Source: Streptomyces sp. QL37 (GTDB lineage Bacteria > Actinomycetota > Actinomycetes > Streptomycetales > Streptomycetaceae). From it: a stretch of 64,000 nt of DNA. The stretch covers positions 6,427,766 to 6,491,765 of the forward strand of contig NZ_PTJS01000001.1 of assembly GCF_002941025.1 (NCBI RefSeq), given 5' to 3'. The notes under the pieces were generated by a model. That model had not been told where the DNA came from. It ran no database searches and saw only the letters and a program-made list of their open reading frames with translations. Each line of letters starts with the position of its first letter. Within the stretch, counting starts at the first letter, position 1. A program made the translations under genes and the position numbers. Shown piece by piece: positions 18,040 through 27,262 of this stretch.

Positions 18040-20810
18040 TCAACTCCGAAGGTGAGGACGAGCTGCGGCCGGTGGGCCGCGGTTGCCTCGCTCGACCAGA
18101 TGCGGAGACTGTCCGTCCCGCGGCCGGTCAGGGCGAGTGAGGTGACGGAGCCGAGGGCCCCGTCCAGTGCGGACGCGTCCAGTTCCGCCGAGTGGTCGGT
18201 GGAGACCGATGCCGCGCCTGTGATGGTCCCCAGCACGGACGTGGAGAGCGCCGGCCGGGTGTTGTAGGTGACCGCCGATTCGGTCCACGCGCCGGTGACC
18301 GGCACGATGCTGTGGCTCTCGGCCGATCCCGCCGTCGGGTCCGACGAGGTACGGAAGGTGAGCCTGGCACCCGTGAGCACCTGCCCGGCCGGGGCCGGGG
18401 GCAGGGGGAAGCGCAGATAGCTCAGATAGGCCGTGGTGCCACGAGAGGCGAGCTGGCTGTCGTCGTAGTTCGTGTTCGGCGCCACGCTGTTGACGTAGGC
18501 GTCCTCGTCCGGGGTGAGCGTGACGGTGCTGCCGCCGGGGTCCGGCGGGGCGCCCGCCAGCCCGTGGTGCGCGGCGACCTGGGCTGCGGTCAGCGCGGAC
18601 GGGTACACCGCGGTCTCGTCGACCTGGCCGGCGAAGTAGTCGCTCGTGGGACGGTCGGGCCAGGCGTTGTTCATGGCGTCCCCGCCCACCCGCCAGTAGC
18701 CGTCGTACGAACGGTTGCCGGTCGCCGGGTTCGTGCCGACCGCCTCCCCGTCGACGTACAGCACCATGCCGGACGGCCCCTGCGTGGCGACGGCGTGGTG
18801 CCAGGCGCCGTCGTTGTAGGAGCCGGCCGAGGTGACGGTGGGCCGGGAGCTGCCGCTCTGGACGCCGAACGCCAGCCGGCCGTCGTCCGTCAGATAGACC
18901 AGCTTGTCGGAGACGCTGCTGGTGTGGCCGCGCTCCGTACCGATGTTGTTGCCGTACCCCACGATCCGCCCGCCCCTTGTCGACGTGGTGCGGAACCACG
19001 TCTCGACGGTGTAGGGCGTGGGGGAGGTGTAGTGGTGCAGCCGGTCGCTGTGGACGTACTCGTTCGTGCCGTTGAGGGAGAGGGCGGCGGAACCGGAGAC
19101 GGCGGACGGTGCGGCCCGGTAGGAGGGCGCGTTCACGTACACCCCGCCGTTCCTGCTCGCCGACGCGTCGGCGGCGAAGGCGCCGCCGGCCTCGTCGTAG
19201 CGCCAGTACAGGTCGGCCCCGTCGGCCAGCACCTCCTCCTGGTAGGGCGACGCCGACGAGGCGGCGGTCACCGAGGCGGCGGCGGAGAGCGCGCTGGTGT
19301 TGGTGCCGTCGCTCGCCGTGATCCGGTAGCTGTAGGACCGGCCCGCGACCACGTTCCGGTCGGTGAAGGTCAGCTGCGGCCTGCTGAAGAAGAGCGACGA
19401 CCCCGTCGTCGTGTACACCGGCGTCGCGCCGCCGTCACGGTAGACCCGGTACGTCAGGAGGCTGTCGTCCAGGTCCAGGCTGCTGCGCCAGCTGACCGCG
19501 ACCTCACCCGCCCGGGGCGCGGACACGCTCACCGCCGGTGCGGGTGGTGCCCCGGTGTCCGGCGTGTTCGCGAACCGGGTCAGCGCCTGCTGGCCGGACC
19601 CGTTGACCGTGGTGAACTCGCCGCCGACCCAGAGGAAGTCACGGCCGCCCTTCGAGGACACGGTCAGTGCCCGGGGGCCGACCGGCTCACCGATCCCGTC
19701 GTTGGTGTCCGGGAGCCAGCCCAGCAGGTCCGGGCCGTCGACGGACTGCGCGGTCAGATGCTTGCGGACCTGGTTGGGGAAGCCGCCCATGGTCGAGCAG
19801 TCGTGGACGTGGCTGCCCGCGTACAGCACCCCCTGATGGACCCGGAGCGCCTGCGTAGCGCCCTGGCAGGTGTCCCGCCAGCGCTGTCCGAAGCCGTCGA
19901 GCTCCATGGCGAGGCGGCCGTCGAACGAGGTGGGGCCCGAGCCCTCTCCCGCGGCGTACCAGCCGTCGGACGCCTCGTCCGTGACGATGTCCTTGATGAC
20001 GGCGGACCGGGGGATGAAGGAGGCGCCGTAGGCGTGGACGACGGCGCCCGTGGAGGCGCTCGTCACCGCGAGCGCGTGCGAGGCGGTGGAGCCGACGGTG
20101 AAGAAGTCACCACCGATGAGGACGCCGTCCCCGTCCGGGGTCACCCTCAGGGCGCGGCCCGGTTCGTCGGCGTCCGGGTTCCAGCCGGTCAGGGCTCCTG
20201 TGGCGGTCACCGCGCCGAAGAAGCGCCGGGCGGTGCCGTTGACGGTCCGGAAGTCGCCGCCCGCGTAGACGGTGCCGTCCGCCGCGACGTCGAGGGCGCG
20301 GACCGTCGCGCCGAACTGCGGGGCGAACCCCGCCCTCGGCCGGCAGGTGGCGGTGTCGATCGCCGTCAGGCCGTTGACGGCCGTGCCGTTCACGGCGTTG
20401 AAGTAACCACCCGCGTACAGCGTGGACCGGTCGGGCGAGACGGCGAGCGCCCGGACCGTCGCCGTGCCGCTGCTGCGGGTGAAGGAGAGGGAGCAGCCGG
20501 TGGGCGCCCCGGTAGCCGCGTCGAACGCGGCGAAGTTCACCGCGGGCGTCGTGTTGCTCCCGGCCGGGGAGCCCGCCGGCCGGATGCCCGAGAAGGTGCC
20601 TCCCGCGTAGACCACCCCGTCCGCCTCGGCCAGCGACCAGACGATGCCGTTGGTCTGGTACGTGGACAGGGCGTCGGCGGTGAAGCCGACCGGCGGGGTG
20701 AGCGCGGCGGCCGGGGGAGCGGAGAGCGCCGTGAGCGTGCCCGCGGCGAGACCGAGCACGGCGGCGAACACCCCGCCCCGGGGGCGTCCGGGACGTCCGG
20801 CCCCTCTCAT
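18036..20810 (-). CDS. Secreted beta-propeller / Fn3 / LamG / DNRLRE protein (paralogue 2)
   Basis: 924-aa secreted protein, collinear with the downstream paralogue over its whole length. Signal peptide to about residue 36 (PPAAA before LTPP), propeller about 40-400, Fn3 about 400-500, LamG about 510-745. It has an added C-terminal domain (about 755-924) beginning [20 protein letters not shown] and containing TYNTRPA, the pattern of DNRLRE/CBM96-like carbohydrate-binding modules. It sits second in an operon behind gmd, with ATGA overlaps on both sides. A structural or adhesive role in the fucose-containing surface layer is an inference from this context. Confidence 0.86.
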   Translation of the reverse strand: MRGAGRPGRPRGGVFAAVLGLAAGTLTALSAPPAAALTPPVGFTADALSTYQTNGIVWSLAEADGVVYAGGTFSGIRPAGSPAGSNTTPAVNFAAFDAATGAPTGCSLSFTRSSGTATVRALAVSPDRSTLYAGGYFNAVNGTAVNGLTAIDTATCRPRAGFAPQFGATVRALDVAADGTVYAGGDFRTVNGTARRFFGAVTATGALTGWNPDADEPGRALRVTPDGDGVLIGGDFFTVGSTASHALAVTSASTGAVVHAYGASFIPRSAVIKDIVTDEASDGWYAAGEGSGPTSFDGRLAMELDGFGQRWRDTCQGATQALRVHQGVLYAGSHVHDCSTMGGFPNQVRKHLTAQSVDGPDLLGWLPDTNDGIGEPVGPRALTVSSKGGRDFLWVGGEFTTVNGSGQQALTRFANTPDTGAPPAPAVSVSAPRAGEVAVSWRSSLDLDDSLLTYRVYRDGGATPVYTTTGSSLFFSRPQLTFTDRNVVAGRSYSYRITASDGTNTSALSAAASVTAASSASPYQEEVLADGADLYWRYDEAGGAFAADASASRNGGVYVNAPSYRAAPSAVSGSAALSLNGTNEYVHSDRLHHYTSPTPYTVETWFRTTSTRGGRIVGYGNNIGTERGHTSSVSDKLVYLTDDGRLAFGVQSGSSRPTVTSAGSYNDGAWHHAVATQGPSGMVLYVDGEAVGTNPATGNRSYDGYWRVGGDAMNNAWPDRPTSDYFAGQVDETAVYPSALTAAQVAAHHGLAGAPPDPGGSTVTLTPDEDAYVNSVAPNTNYDDSQLASRGTTAYLSYLRFPLPPAPAGQVLTGARLTFRTSSDPTAGSAESHSIVPVTGAWTESAVTYNTRPALSTSVLGTITGAASVSTDHSAELDASALDGALGSVTSLALTGRGTDSLRIWSSEATAAHRPQLVLTFGVE

Positions 20811-21820
20811 CTGTCCACCCGGACCGCGGAGCCCGTGAGCTGGTCGCTGAGCAGCCGGATGTCCGCGTCCACCATGATCCGGGCCAGCTCGCGCGACTTC
20901 ACCTCCGGCTTCCAGCCGAGGAGTTCCTCCGCCTTGGACGCGTCGCCGATCAGCGCGTCGACCTCGCTGGGGCGCTCGTACTTCGGGTCGTAGCGGACGT
21001 GCTCCGCCCAGTCGAGCCCCGCGTGCTCGAAGGCGTACTCGAGGAACTGCCGGACGCTGACCCCCTCACCGGTGGCCACCACGTAGTCGTCGGGGGTGTC
21101 GCACTGGAGCATCCGCCACATCGCCTCCACGTACTCGGGGGCGTACCCCCAGTCGCGCACGGCGTCGAGATTGCCGAGATGCAGCCGGTCCTGCAGACCG
21201 GCCTTGATCCTGGCCACCCCGCGGGTGATCTTGCGGGTCACGAAGGTCTCACCCCGGCGCGGGGACTCGTGGTTGAACAGGATGCCGTTGGTGGCGAACA
21301 TGCCGTACGCCTCGCGGTAGTTGACCGTCGCCCAGTACGAGTACACCTTGGCCACGCTGTACGGGCTGCGCGGGTGGAACGGTGTCGCCTCGTTCTGCGG
21401 GGGCGGGCTCGCCCCGAACATCTCGGAGGAGGAGGCCTGGTAGACCCGGGTCTCGATACGGCTCGCCCGTATCGCCTCCAGCAGCCGGACCGTTCCGAGC
21501 CCGGTGACGTCCCCCGTGTACAGCGGTGCGTCGAACGACACCCGGACATGCGACTGCGCGCCGAGGTTGTAGACCTCGTCGGGCTGTATGTCCCGCAGCA
21601 GGTTCACCAGTGCGACCCCGTCGGACAGGTCGGCGTGATGGAGCACGAAGGATCGATTCGCTTCCTCGGGCCCCTGATAGATGTGGTCGATCCGCTCCGT
21701 GTTGAAGCTCGACGAGCGGCGTATCAGGCCGTGGACCGTGTACCCCTTCTCGAGCAGCAGCTCCGCCAGGTACGAACCGTCCTGTCCGGTCACGCCGGTG
21801 ATGAGTGCGGTTTTCGCCAT
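20807..21820 (-). CDS. gmd: GDP-mannose 4,6-dehydratase
   Basis: 337-aa short-chain dehydrogenase that converts GDP-mannose to GDP-4-keto-6-deoxymannose, the first step to GDP-L-fucose. Features: NADP-binding [11 protein letters not shown] (residues 8-18), the SSSEMFG strand, catalytic Tyr154 and Lys158 in SPYSVAK, and the family motif [16 protein letters not shown]. The ATG at 21820 follows a GGGGGG ribosome-binding site; the open frame upstream overlaps fcl. It heads a five-gene minus-strand operon and is divergent from fcl across a 115-bp gap that should hold both promoters. Confidence 0.95.
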   Translation of the reverse strand: MAKTALITGVTGQDGSYLAELLLEKGYTVHGLIRRSSSFNTERIDHIYQGPEEANRSFVLHHADLSDGVALVNLLRDIQPDEVYNLGAQSHVRVSFDAPLYTGDVTGLGTVRLLEAIRASRIETRVYQASSSEMFGASPPPQNEATPFHPRSPYSVAKVYSYWATVNYREAYGMFATNGILFNHESPRRGETFVTRKITRGVARIKAGLQDRLHLGNLDAVRDWGYAPEYVEAMWRMLQCDTPDDYVVATGEGVSVRQFLEYAFEHAGLDWAEHVRYDPKYERPSEVDALIGDASKAEELLGWKPEVKSRELARIMVDADIRLLSDQLTGSAVRVDR

Positions 21821-21935
21821 GACTCCCCCCTTCTCTGGTCGCCCGTCGGGCGGTTCGGTGCATCGAAATATCGCCATCTGAGCGAAATGCGGCAAAGTGT
21901 CACCCGGATGCCGTGCTCCTGGCAGAATCCGGGCC

Positions 21936-22919
21936 ATGACGACTGACCTCCCAGGACCGTCCCAGGAATCCGCCCGCCCCCTGCTGCGGCCCGGCGCCCG
22001 CATATTCGTCGCGGGCCACCGCGGCCTCGTCGGCTCGGCTCTGGTGCGCCGCCTCACCGCCGACGGCCACGACGTGATCACCCGCGGCCGGGACGAACTC
22101 GATCTGCGCGAGGCGGCGCCGACCGAGGCGTTCCTGCGCGCCACCCGCCCGGACGCGGTGGTGCTGGCCGCCGCCAAGGTGGGCGGGATCATGGCCAACA
22201 GCACGAGCCCCGTGCAGTTCCTGGAGGACAACCTCCGGATCCAGCTCTCGGTGATCGCCGGCGCGCACGCCGCCGGGATCCAGCGGCTGCTCTTCCTCGG
22301 CTCCTCGTGCATCTACCCCAAGCACGCCCCCCAGCCGATCCCCGAGGACGCGCTGCTCACAGGGCCCCTGGAACCGACCAACGAGGCCTACGCGCTGGCC
22401 AAGATCGCCGGGATCGTGCAGGTCCAGTCGTACCGCCGGCAGTACGGCGCCTCGTACATCAGCGCCATGCCCACCAATCTCTACGGCCCGGGGGACAACT
22501 TCGACCTGGAGACCTCGCATGTGCTGCCCGCCCTGATCCGCCGCTTCCACGAGGCGAAGCGGGACGGTGCGGACGAGGTCACCCTGTGGGGCTCCGGCAG
22601 CCCCCGCCGCGAATTCCTCCACGTCGACGATCTCGCCGCCGCCTGTGCGCGGCTGCTGGAGGTGTACGACGGTGCCGACCCGGTCAACGTCGGCTGCGGC
22701 GAGGACCTCACCATCCGCGAACTCGCCGAGACCATCCGTGATGTGACGGAGTATCAGGGCAGCGTCGTGTGGGACACCTCGAAGCCCGACGGCACACCGC
22801 GCAAGCTCCTCGACGTGTCCCGGCTCTCCTCCCTCGGCTTCAAACCGCAGATCCCCCTGCGGGACGGCATCGCCCGCACCTACGCCTGGTGGCTCGGCCG
22901 GAACGCCCCGCAGGGCTGA
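21936..22919 (+). CDS. fcl: GDP-L-fucose synthase
   Basis: 327-aa epimerase/reductase that converts GDP-4-keto-6-deoxymannose to GDP-L-fucose. Features: [16 protein letters not shown]-binding motif (residues 25-36), LGSSCIYPK (121-129), catalytic Tyr152 and Lys156 in YALAK, and the family segment LYGPGDNFD. The ATG at 21936 is chosen because it leaves about 20 residues before the Rossmann strand. An earlier in-frame GTG at 21897 would add 13. Paired divergently with gmd, it completes the two-step pathway from GDP-mannose. No mannose-1-phosphate guanylyltransferase is in the window. Confidence 0.95.
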   Translation: MTTDLPGPSQESARPLLRPGARIFVAGHRGLVGSALVRRLTADGHDVITRGRDELDLREAAPTEAFLRATRPDAVVLAAAKVGGIMANSTSPVQFLEDNLRIQLSVIAGAHAAGIQRLLFLGSSCIYPKHAPQPIPEDALLTGPLEPTNEAYALAKIAGIVQVQSYRRQYGASYISAMPTNLYGPGDNFDLETSHVLPALIRRFHEAKRDGADEVTLWGSGSPRREFLHVDDLAAACARLLEVYDGADPVNVGCGEDLTIRELAETIRDVTEYQGSVVWDTSKPDGTPRKLLDVSRLSSLGFKPQIPLRDGIARTYAWWLGRNAPQG

Positions 22920-22991
22920 CGCTCCGGCCGGACGGCCGCGGTACGCACTGGATCCGTGCACGCCCGTCTCCTCGTGTCCCCCCACCACGTC

Positions 22992-24542
22992 TCAGTACGC
23001 CCCGCGGCCGTCGGTGACGGCGCGCACCGTTCTGGCGAGGAGCCCCACGTCCGTCGCCACGGACCAGTTGTCCACGTACCAGAGGTCCAGCGAGACCGTC
23101 TCCTGCCAGGACAGGTCCGACCGTCCGCTGACCTGCCACAGACCGGTCAGCCCCGGCCGTACCGCCAGCCGTCGGAGCTCCCGCTCGTCGTAGCGCGAGA
23201 CCTCCTCCGGCAGTGGCGGACGCGGGCCCACCAGGGACATGTCACCCCGTAGCACGTTGAGGAGCTGCGGGAGCTCGTCCACGGAGGTGCGCCGCAGGGC
23301 GTGGCCGATGCGGGTCACCCGGGGATCGCGGCGCATCTTGAACATCGGGCCCTCGCTCTCGTTCGCTGCCGAGAGCTGCTCCCTCAGGGACTCCGCGTCC
23401 GCCACCATCGTGCGGAACTTCCACATGGTGAACGGCCGGTTGTGCAGGCCGTGACGCGTCTGGCGGTGGAAGACCGGACCGGGTGACGAGAGCCGAACCG
23501 CCAGGGCCACCCCGAAGAACAGGGGCGCGAGCACCAGCAGCCCGAGAGCGGCGCCCGCCCGGTCCACGACGGCCTTGAGCGCGGCCTGCGGGCCGCGTCG
23601 CAGCGGCGGTGCGACATGCAGCAGCGTTAGTCCGGCGGCGGAGGCCGGCCGCACCCGGGCCGCGGCGACACCCGACAGCTCCGAGAGGACGCAGAGGGCC
23701 AGCCCGCCGTCGTGCAGACCCCACGCCAGCCGGCTCAGCCGGTCGTCGTCGAGCTGCGGGCCGGGCGCGACGAGCACCAGATCCGCGTCGTGGGCGAAGG
23801 CGCCGCCGAGCACCGTGGACACATCGTCGTCGGCCGGTGCGGGCGCCAGACGCCCCGGCACCGGAGTCCCGCAGTCCGGCACCGCCGGACCGACCGGGAT
23901 GACTGCCACCGCCGTATACGGGTGATCCTGGCGGGAGTTGAGCAGATTGACCGCCCGGTCCAGGCCCGCGGCCTCACCGACCACCAGGACCCGGCGCCCC
24001 CCTCGGCGGCCCGCCGTGCGCCGTAACCGGCCCGCGGCCCCCACCAGGACGGCCACGGCCAGACCGGGCACCAGCGCCGCGACGGCGGTGGCCGGGTCGA
24101 GGCCCCCGCCCGTCACGGCCAGCAGCACGGCCAGCACCCCGACGAGCGCCAGCCAGTCGCCGAAGGGGGCGTGGGCCGCCCCGGCGGCTTCTCCCGGCAG
24201 TCGCCGCGCGTACCGCCCGCGCACCGCGCGCACCCCGGTCCAGACGAGCGCGGCCGACGCGGCGGCGGCCGACGGCCCCGGCTGATCACCGGCCCGCAGC
24301 GCGAGCCAGGCCGGAACCCCCAGGCCCAGCAGATCGGTCAGGACGAGTACGGGCACACGCGGAGCGGGCGACTTCTTCGCCCGTGGTCTCTCCGCGTGAT
24401 CGCGCTCGACGGTCGTCGGTGCTCTCCACGACTGCCGTGGAGCCACCCAGTGGTTCCGGGACCCGGCGGTACGCGGTCGTGGTGCTCCCGCGAGCCCGAC
24501 AGGCCCGGATATATCCGATTCAGGTATTTCGACATGCCCCAT
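22992..24542 (-). CDS. Undecaprenyl-phosphate glycosylphosphotransferase (WbaP/WcaJ-like)
   Basis: 516-aa membrane enzyme that starts lipid-linked repeat-unit synthesis by moving a sugar phosphate onto undecaprenyl phosphate. Four N-terminal helices (about residues 65-190) precede a Rossmann-like domain starting RRVLVVGEA. A fifth helix leads into the C-terminal transferase domain with FRTM, DELPQLLNVLRGDMSLVGPR and PGLTGLWQVSGRS. These are the hallmarks of the bacterial sugar transferase family. The ATG at 24542 follows GGGGGG. The gene converges with fcl, and a 10-bp inverted repeat lies in its leader. Confidence 0.93.
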   Translation of the reverse strand: MGHVEIPESDISGPVGLAGAPRPRTAGSRNHWVAPRQSWRAPTTVERDHAERPRAKKSPAPRVPVLVLTDLLGLGVPAWLALRAGDQPGPSAAAASAALVWTGVRAVRGRYARRLPGEAAGAAHAPFGDWLALVGVLAVLLAVTGGGLDPATAVAALVPGLAVAVLVGAAGRLRRTAGRRGGRRVLVVGEAAGLDRAVNLLNSRQDHPYTAVAVIPVGPAVPDCGTPVPGRLAPAPADDDVSTVLGGAFAHDADLVLVAPGPQLDDDRLSRLAWGLHDGGLALCVLSELSGVAAARVRPASAAGLTLLHVAPPLRRGPQAALKAVVDRAGAALGLLVLAPLFFGVALAVRLSSPGPVFHRQTRHGLHNRPFTMWKFRTMVADAESLREQLSAANESEGPMFKMRRDPRVTRIGHALRRTSVDELPQLLNVLRGDMSLVGPRPPLPEEVSRYDERELRRLAVRPGLTGLWQVSGRSDLSWQETVSLDLWYVDNWSVATDVGLLARTVRAVTDGRGAY

Positions 24543-24577
24543 GAACCCCCCAGCCACAGTTGCATCCCCACAAACGG

Positions 24578-24614
24578 GGCGCATCCGCCGATCCTGTGGA
24601 CTGACGGATGCGCC
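24578..24614 (-). promoter_or_regulatory. Inverted repeat in the leader of the glycosylphosphotransferase gene
   Basis: Perfect 10-bp inverted repeat (GGCGCATCCG at 24578-24587 and its complement at 24605-24614) separated by 17 bases. It lies 36 bases upstream of the ATG at 24542. It could be a regulator site or an attenuator-type hairpin. No promoter can be assigned with confidence. Confidence 0.4.
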
Positions 24615-24744
24615 CTCGCTCGGTGCACGATATCCACACACGTGCCATTTCGCTGGAGTTCTCGTGAAGTTCAGACACCCCGGGCGATGTGATCCGTGTC
24701 GCCCCGTCCGGAGGGTTGCGGGGGCACACACCTAGAGTGGAGGT

Positions 24745-25122
24745 ATGGAACCGCTTTCCGAGGAACAGACCCACCAACTGGTCGTGATCGTGACGGACCT
24801 GGCCCGGGAGGGGCGTACGGCAGAGCTCCTGGAGTTCCTCGACCACGGGCTGCCGGTCGACGTCCAGGACCAGGAGGGCAACACCGCGCTCATGCTCGCC
24901 GCGTACCACGGGCACACGGAGACGGTGCGGGCGCTGATCGGGCGAGGGGCCGACGTCGATCTGCGCAACGCCAGGGACCAGTCACCCGTGGCGGGGGCCC
25001 TGTTCAAGGGCGAGGACGCGATCGTCGCCGCGCTGGTCGCCGCGGGTGCCGACCTGGACGCGGGGACGCCCAGCGCACGGGCCGCGGCGGAGATGTTCGG
25101 GCGGACGGCGCTGCTGAAGTAG
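24745..25122 (+). CDS. Ankyrin-repeat protein
   Basis: 125-aa soluble protein made almost entirely of ankyrin repeats. Three units are visible from about residue 28, with G-N-T-A-L-M-L-A-A-Y-x-G-H at residues 45-57 as the clearest. The N-terminal 25 residues form an acidic helix. No signal peptide or enzyme domain. The start is set by an AGTGGAGGT ribosome-binding site. It lies upstream of a strong bidirectional hairpin shared with the catalase gene. Small ankyrin proteins next to catalase genes are common in bacteria, so a link to catalase function is possible but not shown here. Confidence 0.87.
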   Translation: MEPLSEEQTHQLVVIVTDLAREGRTAELLEFLDHGLPVDVQDQEGNTALMLAAYHGHTETVRALIGRGADVDLRNARDQSPVAGALFKGEDAIVAALVAAGADLDAGTPSARAAAEMFGRTALLK

Positions 25123-25133
25123 CCGCCACCGTG

Positions 25134-25172
25134 GAGGGGCCCCGGGCGACGACGCGTCGCCCGGGGCCCCTC
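25134..25172. terminator. Bidirectional rho-independent-type hairpin
   Basis: Perfect 18-bp stem (25134-25151 with 25155-25172) and a 3-base loop between the converging ankyrin and catalase genes. It should end transcription from both sides. There is no T-run, as usual for Streptomyces hairpins. Confidence 0.88.
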
Positions 25173-25185
25173 ACGTACGGCTGGA

Positions 25186-26658
25186 TCAGGCCTGCTTGGA
25201 GGCCTTCAGGGCCTCGATGGCCTTGCGCACACCCTCGCCGTAGGCCGGGTCGGCCTGCGTGCAGTGGTGGATGTGCCGCTCGATCGTGGCCTGCGACGCC
25301 CCGTCGATCGCCCGGGCGGTGTTGCCGAAGAGGGCGTCCTGCTCCTCCGGAGTCATCTGCCGGAACAGGTTGCCCGGCTGCTCGAAGTAGTTGTCGTCGT
25401 CCTCGCGGTAGTCGAACCGGTCGGCCGCGGCGCCGTCGAGCGCCAGACCCGGCTCGGCGAACTGCGGCTGCTCCGCCCAGCGGCCGTAGCTGTTCGGGGT
25501 GTAACCGGGGACGGCGCCCTGGTTGCCGTCCACGCGCAGCTGGCCGTCGCGGTGGTAGGTGTTGACGTTCTTCGCGCCGCGGGGCTGGTTCACCGGGATC
25601 TGGTGGTGGTTGACCCCGACGCGGTAGCGGGCGGCGTCACCGTACGAGAACAGCCGGCCCTGCAGCATGCGGTCGGGCGAGGCGCCCACGCCGGGGACGA
25701 GGTTGGCCGGGGTGAAAGCGGCCTGCTCCACGTCCGCGAAGTAGTTCTCCGGGTTGCGGTTGAGCTCGAACTCGCCGACCTCGATGAGCGGGTAGTCCTT
25801 CTTCGACCAGACCTTGGTGAGGTCGAAGGGGTGGTAGCGGTACGTCGCCGCGTCCGCCTCCGGCATGACCTGGATGTAGAAGGTCCACTTCGGGTGGTCG
25901 CCGCGCTCGATGGCGTCGAACAGGTCCGCCTGCGAGGACTCGCGGTCGTCGGCGACGACCGCGGCGGCCTCCTGGTCGGTCAGGTTCTTGATGCCCTGCT
26001 GCGTACGGAAGTGGAACTTCACCCAGAAGCGCTCGTTGCTCTCGTTGATGAACGAGTAGGTGTGCGAGCCGAAGCCGTGCATGTGGCGGTAGCCGTCGGG
26101 GATGCCGCGGTCCGACATCACGATGGTGATCTGGTGCAGAGCCTCGGGGAGGTTGGTCCAGAAGTCCCAGTTGTTCTCCGGCGACCGCAGGTTGGTGCGC
26201 GGGTCGCGCTTCACGGCGCGGTTGAGGTCCGGGAAGTGGTGGGGGTCCCGGTGGAAGAAGACCGGCGTGTTGTTGCCGACGACGTCCCAGTTGCCCTCCT
26301 CCGTGTAGAAGCGGAGGGCGAAACCGCGGATGTCGCGCTCCGCGTCGGCCGCGCCGCGCTCACCGGCGACGGTCGAGAACCGGGCGAAGACCTCCGTCTC
26401 CTTGCCGACCTCGGAGAAGAGGGCCGCCCGGGAGTAGCGGGTGATGTCCTGCGTCACCTTGAAGGTGCCGAACGCGCCGGATCCCTTGGCGTGCATACGA
26501 CGCTCCGGGATGACCTCACGGCTGAAGTGGGCCAGCTTCTCCAGGAACCAGACGTCCTGGAGCAGCATCGGGCCGCGCGGACCGGCGGTGACGGCGTTCT
26601 CGTTGTTCGCGACCGGTGCGCCGGCGGCAGTGGTCAGCGGCTTCGTGTTGTCAGAAAT
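25186..26658 (-). CDS. katA: Catalase (monofunctional, haem), apparent ATT start
   Basis: 490-aa clade-type catalase that splits hydrogen peroxide in the cytoplasm. Distal His56 lies in RRMHAKGSG, the distal Asn in [10 protein letters not shown] near residue 129, and the proximal haem ligand Tyr339 in RLFSYGDA. Length and motifs are complete. The start is odd. The family N-terminus [12 protein letters not shown] follows directly on an ATT codon at 26658, which has an ideal ribosome-binding site (GGAGGAG, 7 bases away). The only upstream alternative is a GTG at 26715 with no ribosome-binding site, which would add a 19-residue basic leader. The ATT overlaps the stop of the Fur-family gene, so the two are probably translationally coupled and co-regulated. 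Confidence 0.92.
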   Translation of the reverse strand: MSDNTKPLTTAAGAPVANNENAVTAGPRGPMLLQDVWFLEKLAHFSREVIPERRMHAKGSGAFGTFKVTQDITRYSRAALFSEVGKETEVFARFSTVAGERGAADAERDIRGFALRFYTEEGNWDVVGNNTPVFFHRDPHHFPDLNRAVKRDPRTNLRSPENNWDFWTNLPEALHQITIVMSDRGIPDGYRHMHGFGSHTYSFINESNERFWVKFHFRTQQGIKNLTDQEAAAVVADDRESSQADLFDAIERGDHPKWTFYIQVMPEADAATYRYHPFDLTKVWSKKDYPLIEVGEFELNRNPENYFADVEQAAFTPANLVPGVGASPDRMLQGRLFSYGDAARYRVGVNHHQIPVNQPRGAKNVNTYHRDGQLRVDGNQGAVPGYTPNSYGRWAEQPQFAEPGLALDGAAADRFDYREDDDNYFEQPGNLFRQMTPEEQDALFGNTARAIDGASQATIERHIHHCTQADPAYGEGVRKAIEALKASKQA

Positions 26659-27130
26659 TTTCCTGCTCCTCCGTGTGGAAACTTGCGAGCGCCGACTCCG
26701 GGACCCGTCCGCCACGGGCGGTCCGACATCCGGGACACAGGCCCCAGTACGTCACCTCCACGTGGTCGACGGTGAACCCGTGATCCTGGGGCGCCTCCAG
26801 GCGCGGAGAGCCCTGGGGGACACCGGCGTCGGCGATCGTGCCGCACGAGCGGCAGACCACGTGCTGATGGTCGTCCCGGGACTGTCCTTCGTACCGTGCC
26901 GGAGAGTTCGGCAGGTCGATCCGCCGCGCCAGTCCGGCGTCGACGAGCGTCTTGAGTACGTCGTAGACGGCTTGGGTCGAGACCGCTCCGATGCGTGTGC
27001 GTACCAGAGTGAGGAGGGTACTGACATCGGAGTGCGGGGCCTCGTGGACCGCCGAGAGCACGGCGACCCTGGGACGGGTCACTCGCAATGACGCTCCGCG
27101 CAGGAGGGTCCTGGCCTCGGTTTCGATCAC
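26651..27130 (-). CDS. Fur-family transcriptional repressor (CatR/PerR-like)
   Basis: 159-aa winged-helix metalloregulator. The DNA-binding domain includes [16 protein letters not shown] and [17 protein letters not shown]. The dimerisation domain has [12 protein letters not shown] and a second C-x2-C pair in GLCPGCR, which together fit a structural zinc site. It is directly upstream of catalase and overlaps it by eight bases. It should therefore repress the pair until peroxide oxidises its metal site, as known for CatR of Streptomyces. The GTG at 27130 is chosen; a TTG at 27142 is also possible. A perfect palindrome lies 22 bases upstream and is a likely self-operator. Confidence 0.88.
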   Translation of the reverse strand: MIETEARTLLRGASLRVTRPRVAVLSAVHEAPHSDVSTLLTLVRTRIGAVSTQAVYDVLKTLVDAGLARRIDLPNSPARYEGQSRDDHQHVVCRSCGTIADAGVPQGSPRLEAPQDHGFTVDHVEVTYWGLCPGCRTARGGRVPESALASFHTEEQENF

Positions 27131-27151
27131 GTACGCAGTCAACCACTTTTC

Positions 27152-27164
27152 TGGAATGATTCCA
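27152..27164. promoter_or_regulatory. Candidate Fur/CatR operator
   Basis: The 13-base sequence TGGAATGATTCCA is a perfect 6-1-6 palindrome, the usual geometry of Fur/PerR boxes. It lies in an AT-rich patch just upstream of the regulator start and would cover the promoter of the regulator-catalase operon. No second copy was noticed nearby. Confidence 0.65.
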
Positions 27165-27214
27165 ATGAAAGACTGACACCAGTTCTGGGCACCGGGGTGT
27201 GCGGTGAGCGTGGT

Positions 27215-27231
27215 GTCCGATTCCCGCCAGC
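27215..27231 (+). promoter_or_regulatory. 17-nt repeat element, copy 1 (upstream of Ada-AlkA gene)
   Basis: GTCCGATTCCCGCCAGC. It matches 16 of 17 bases with a second copy at 28752-28768 in front of ogt. It ends 31 bases before the ATG of the Ada-AlkA fusion. Because both copies precede DNA-alkylation repair genes, it is a candidate binding site for that fusion protein's Ada/AraC-type DNA-binding part. Confidence 0.5.
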
Positions 27232-27262
27232 TCCGTGGGTGCGAATGACGCATCCTTGAGAC

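Noticed and set aside
22920..22991. A terminator between fcl and the glycosylphosphotransferase gene
   Set aside because: Only a five-base GGCC-type stem is visible, too weak to call in GC-rich DNA.
26713..26715. GTG at 26715 as the catalase start
   Set aside because: No ribosome-binding site, and it adds a basic leader unlike catalase N-termini. Kept only as the alternative to ATT.
27152..27231. A promoter shared by the Fur-family gene and the Ada-AlkA gene
   Set aside because: The gap is about 130 bases and each side has its own distinct element. No convincing -35/-10 pair for a shared or overlapping promoter could be fixed.
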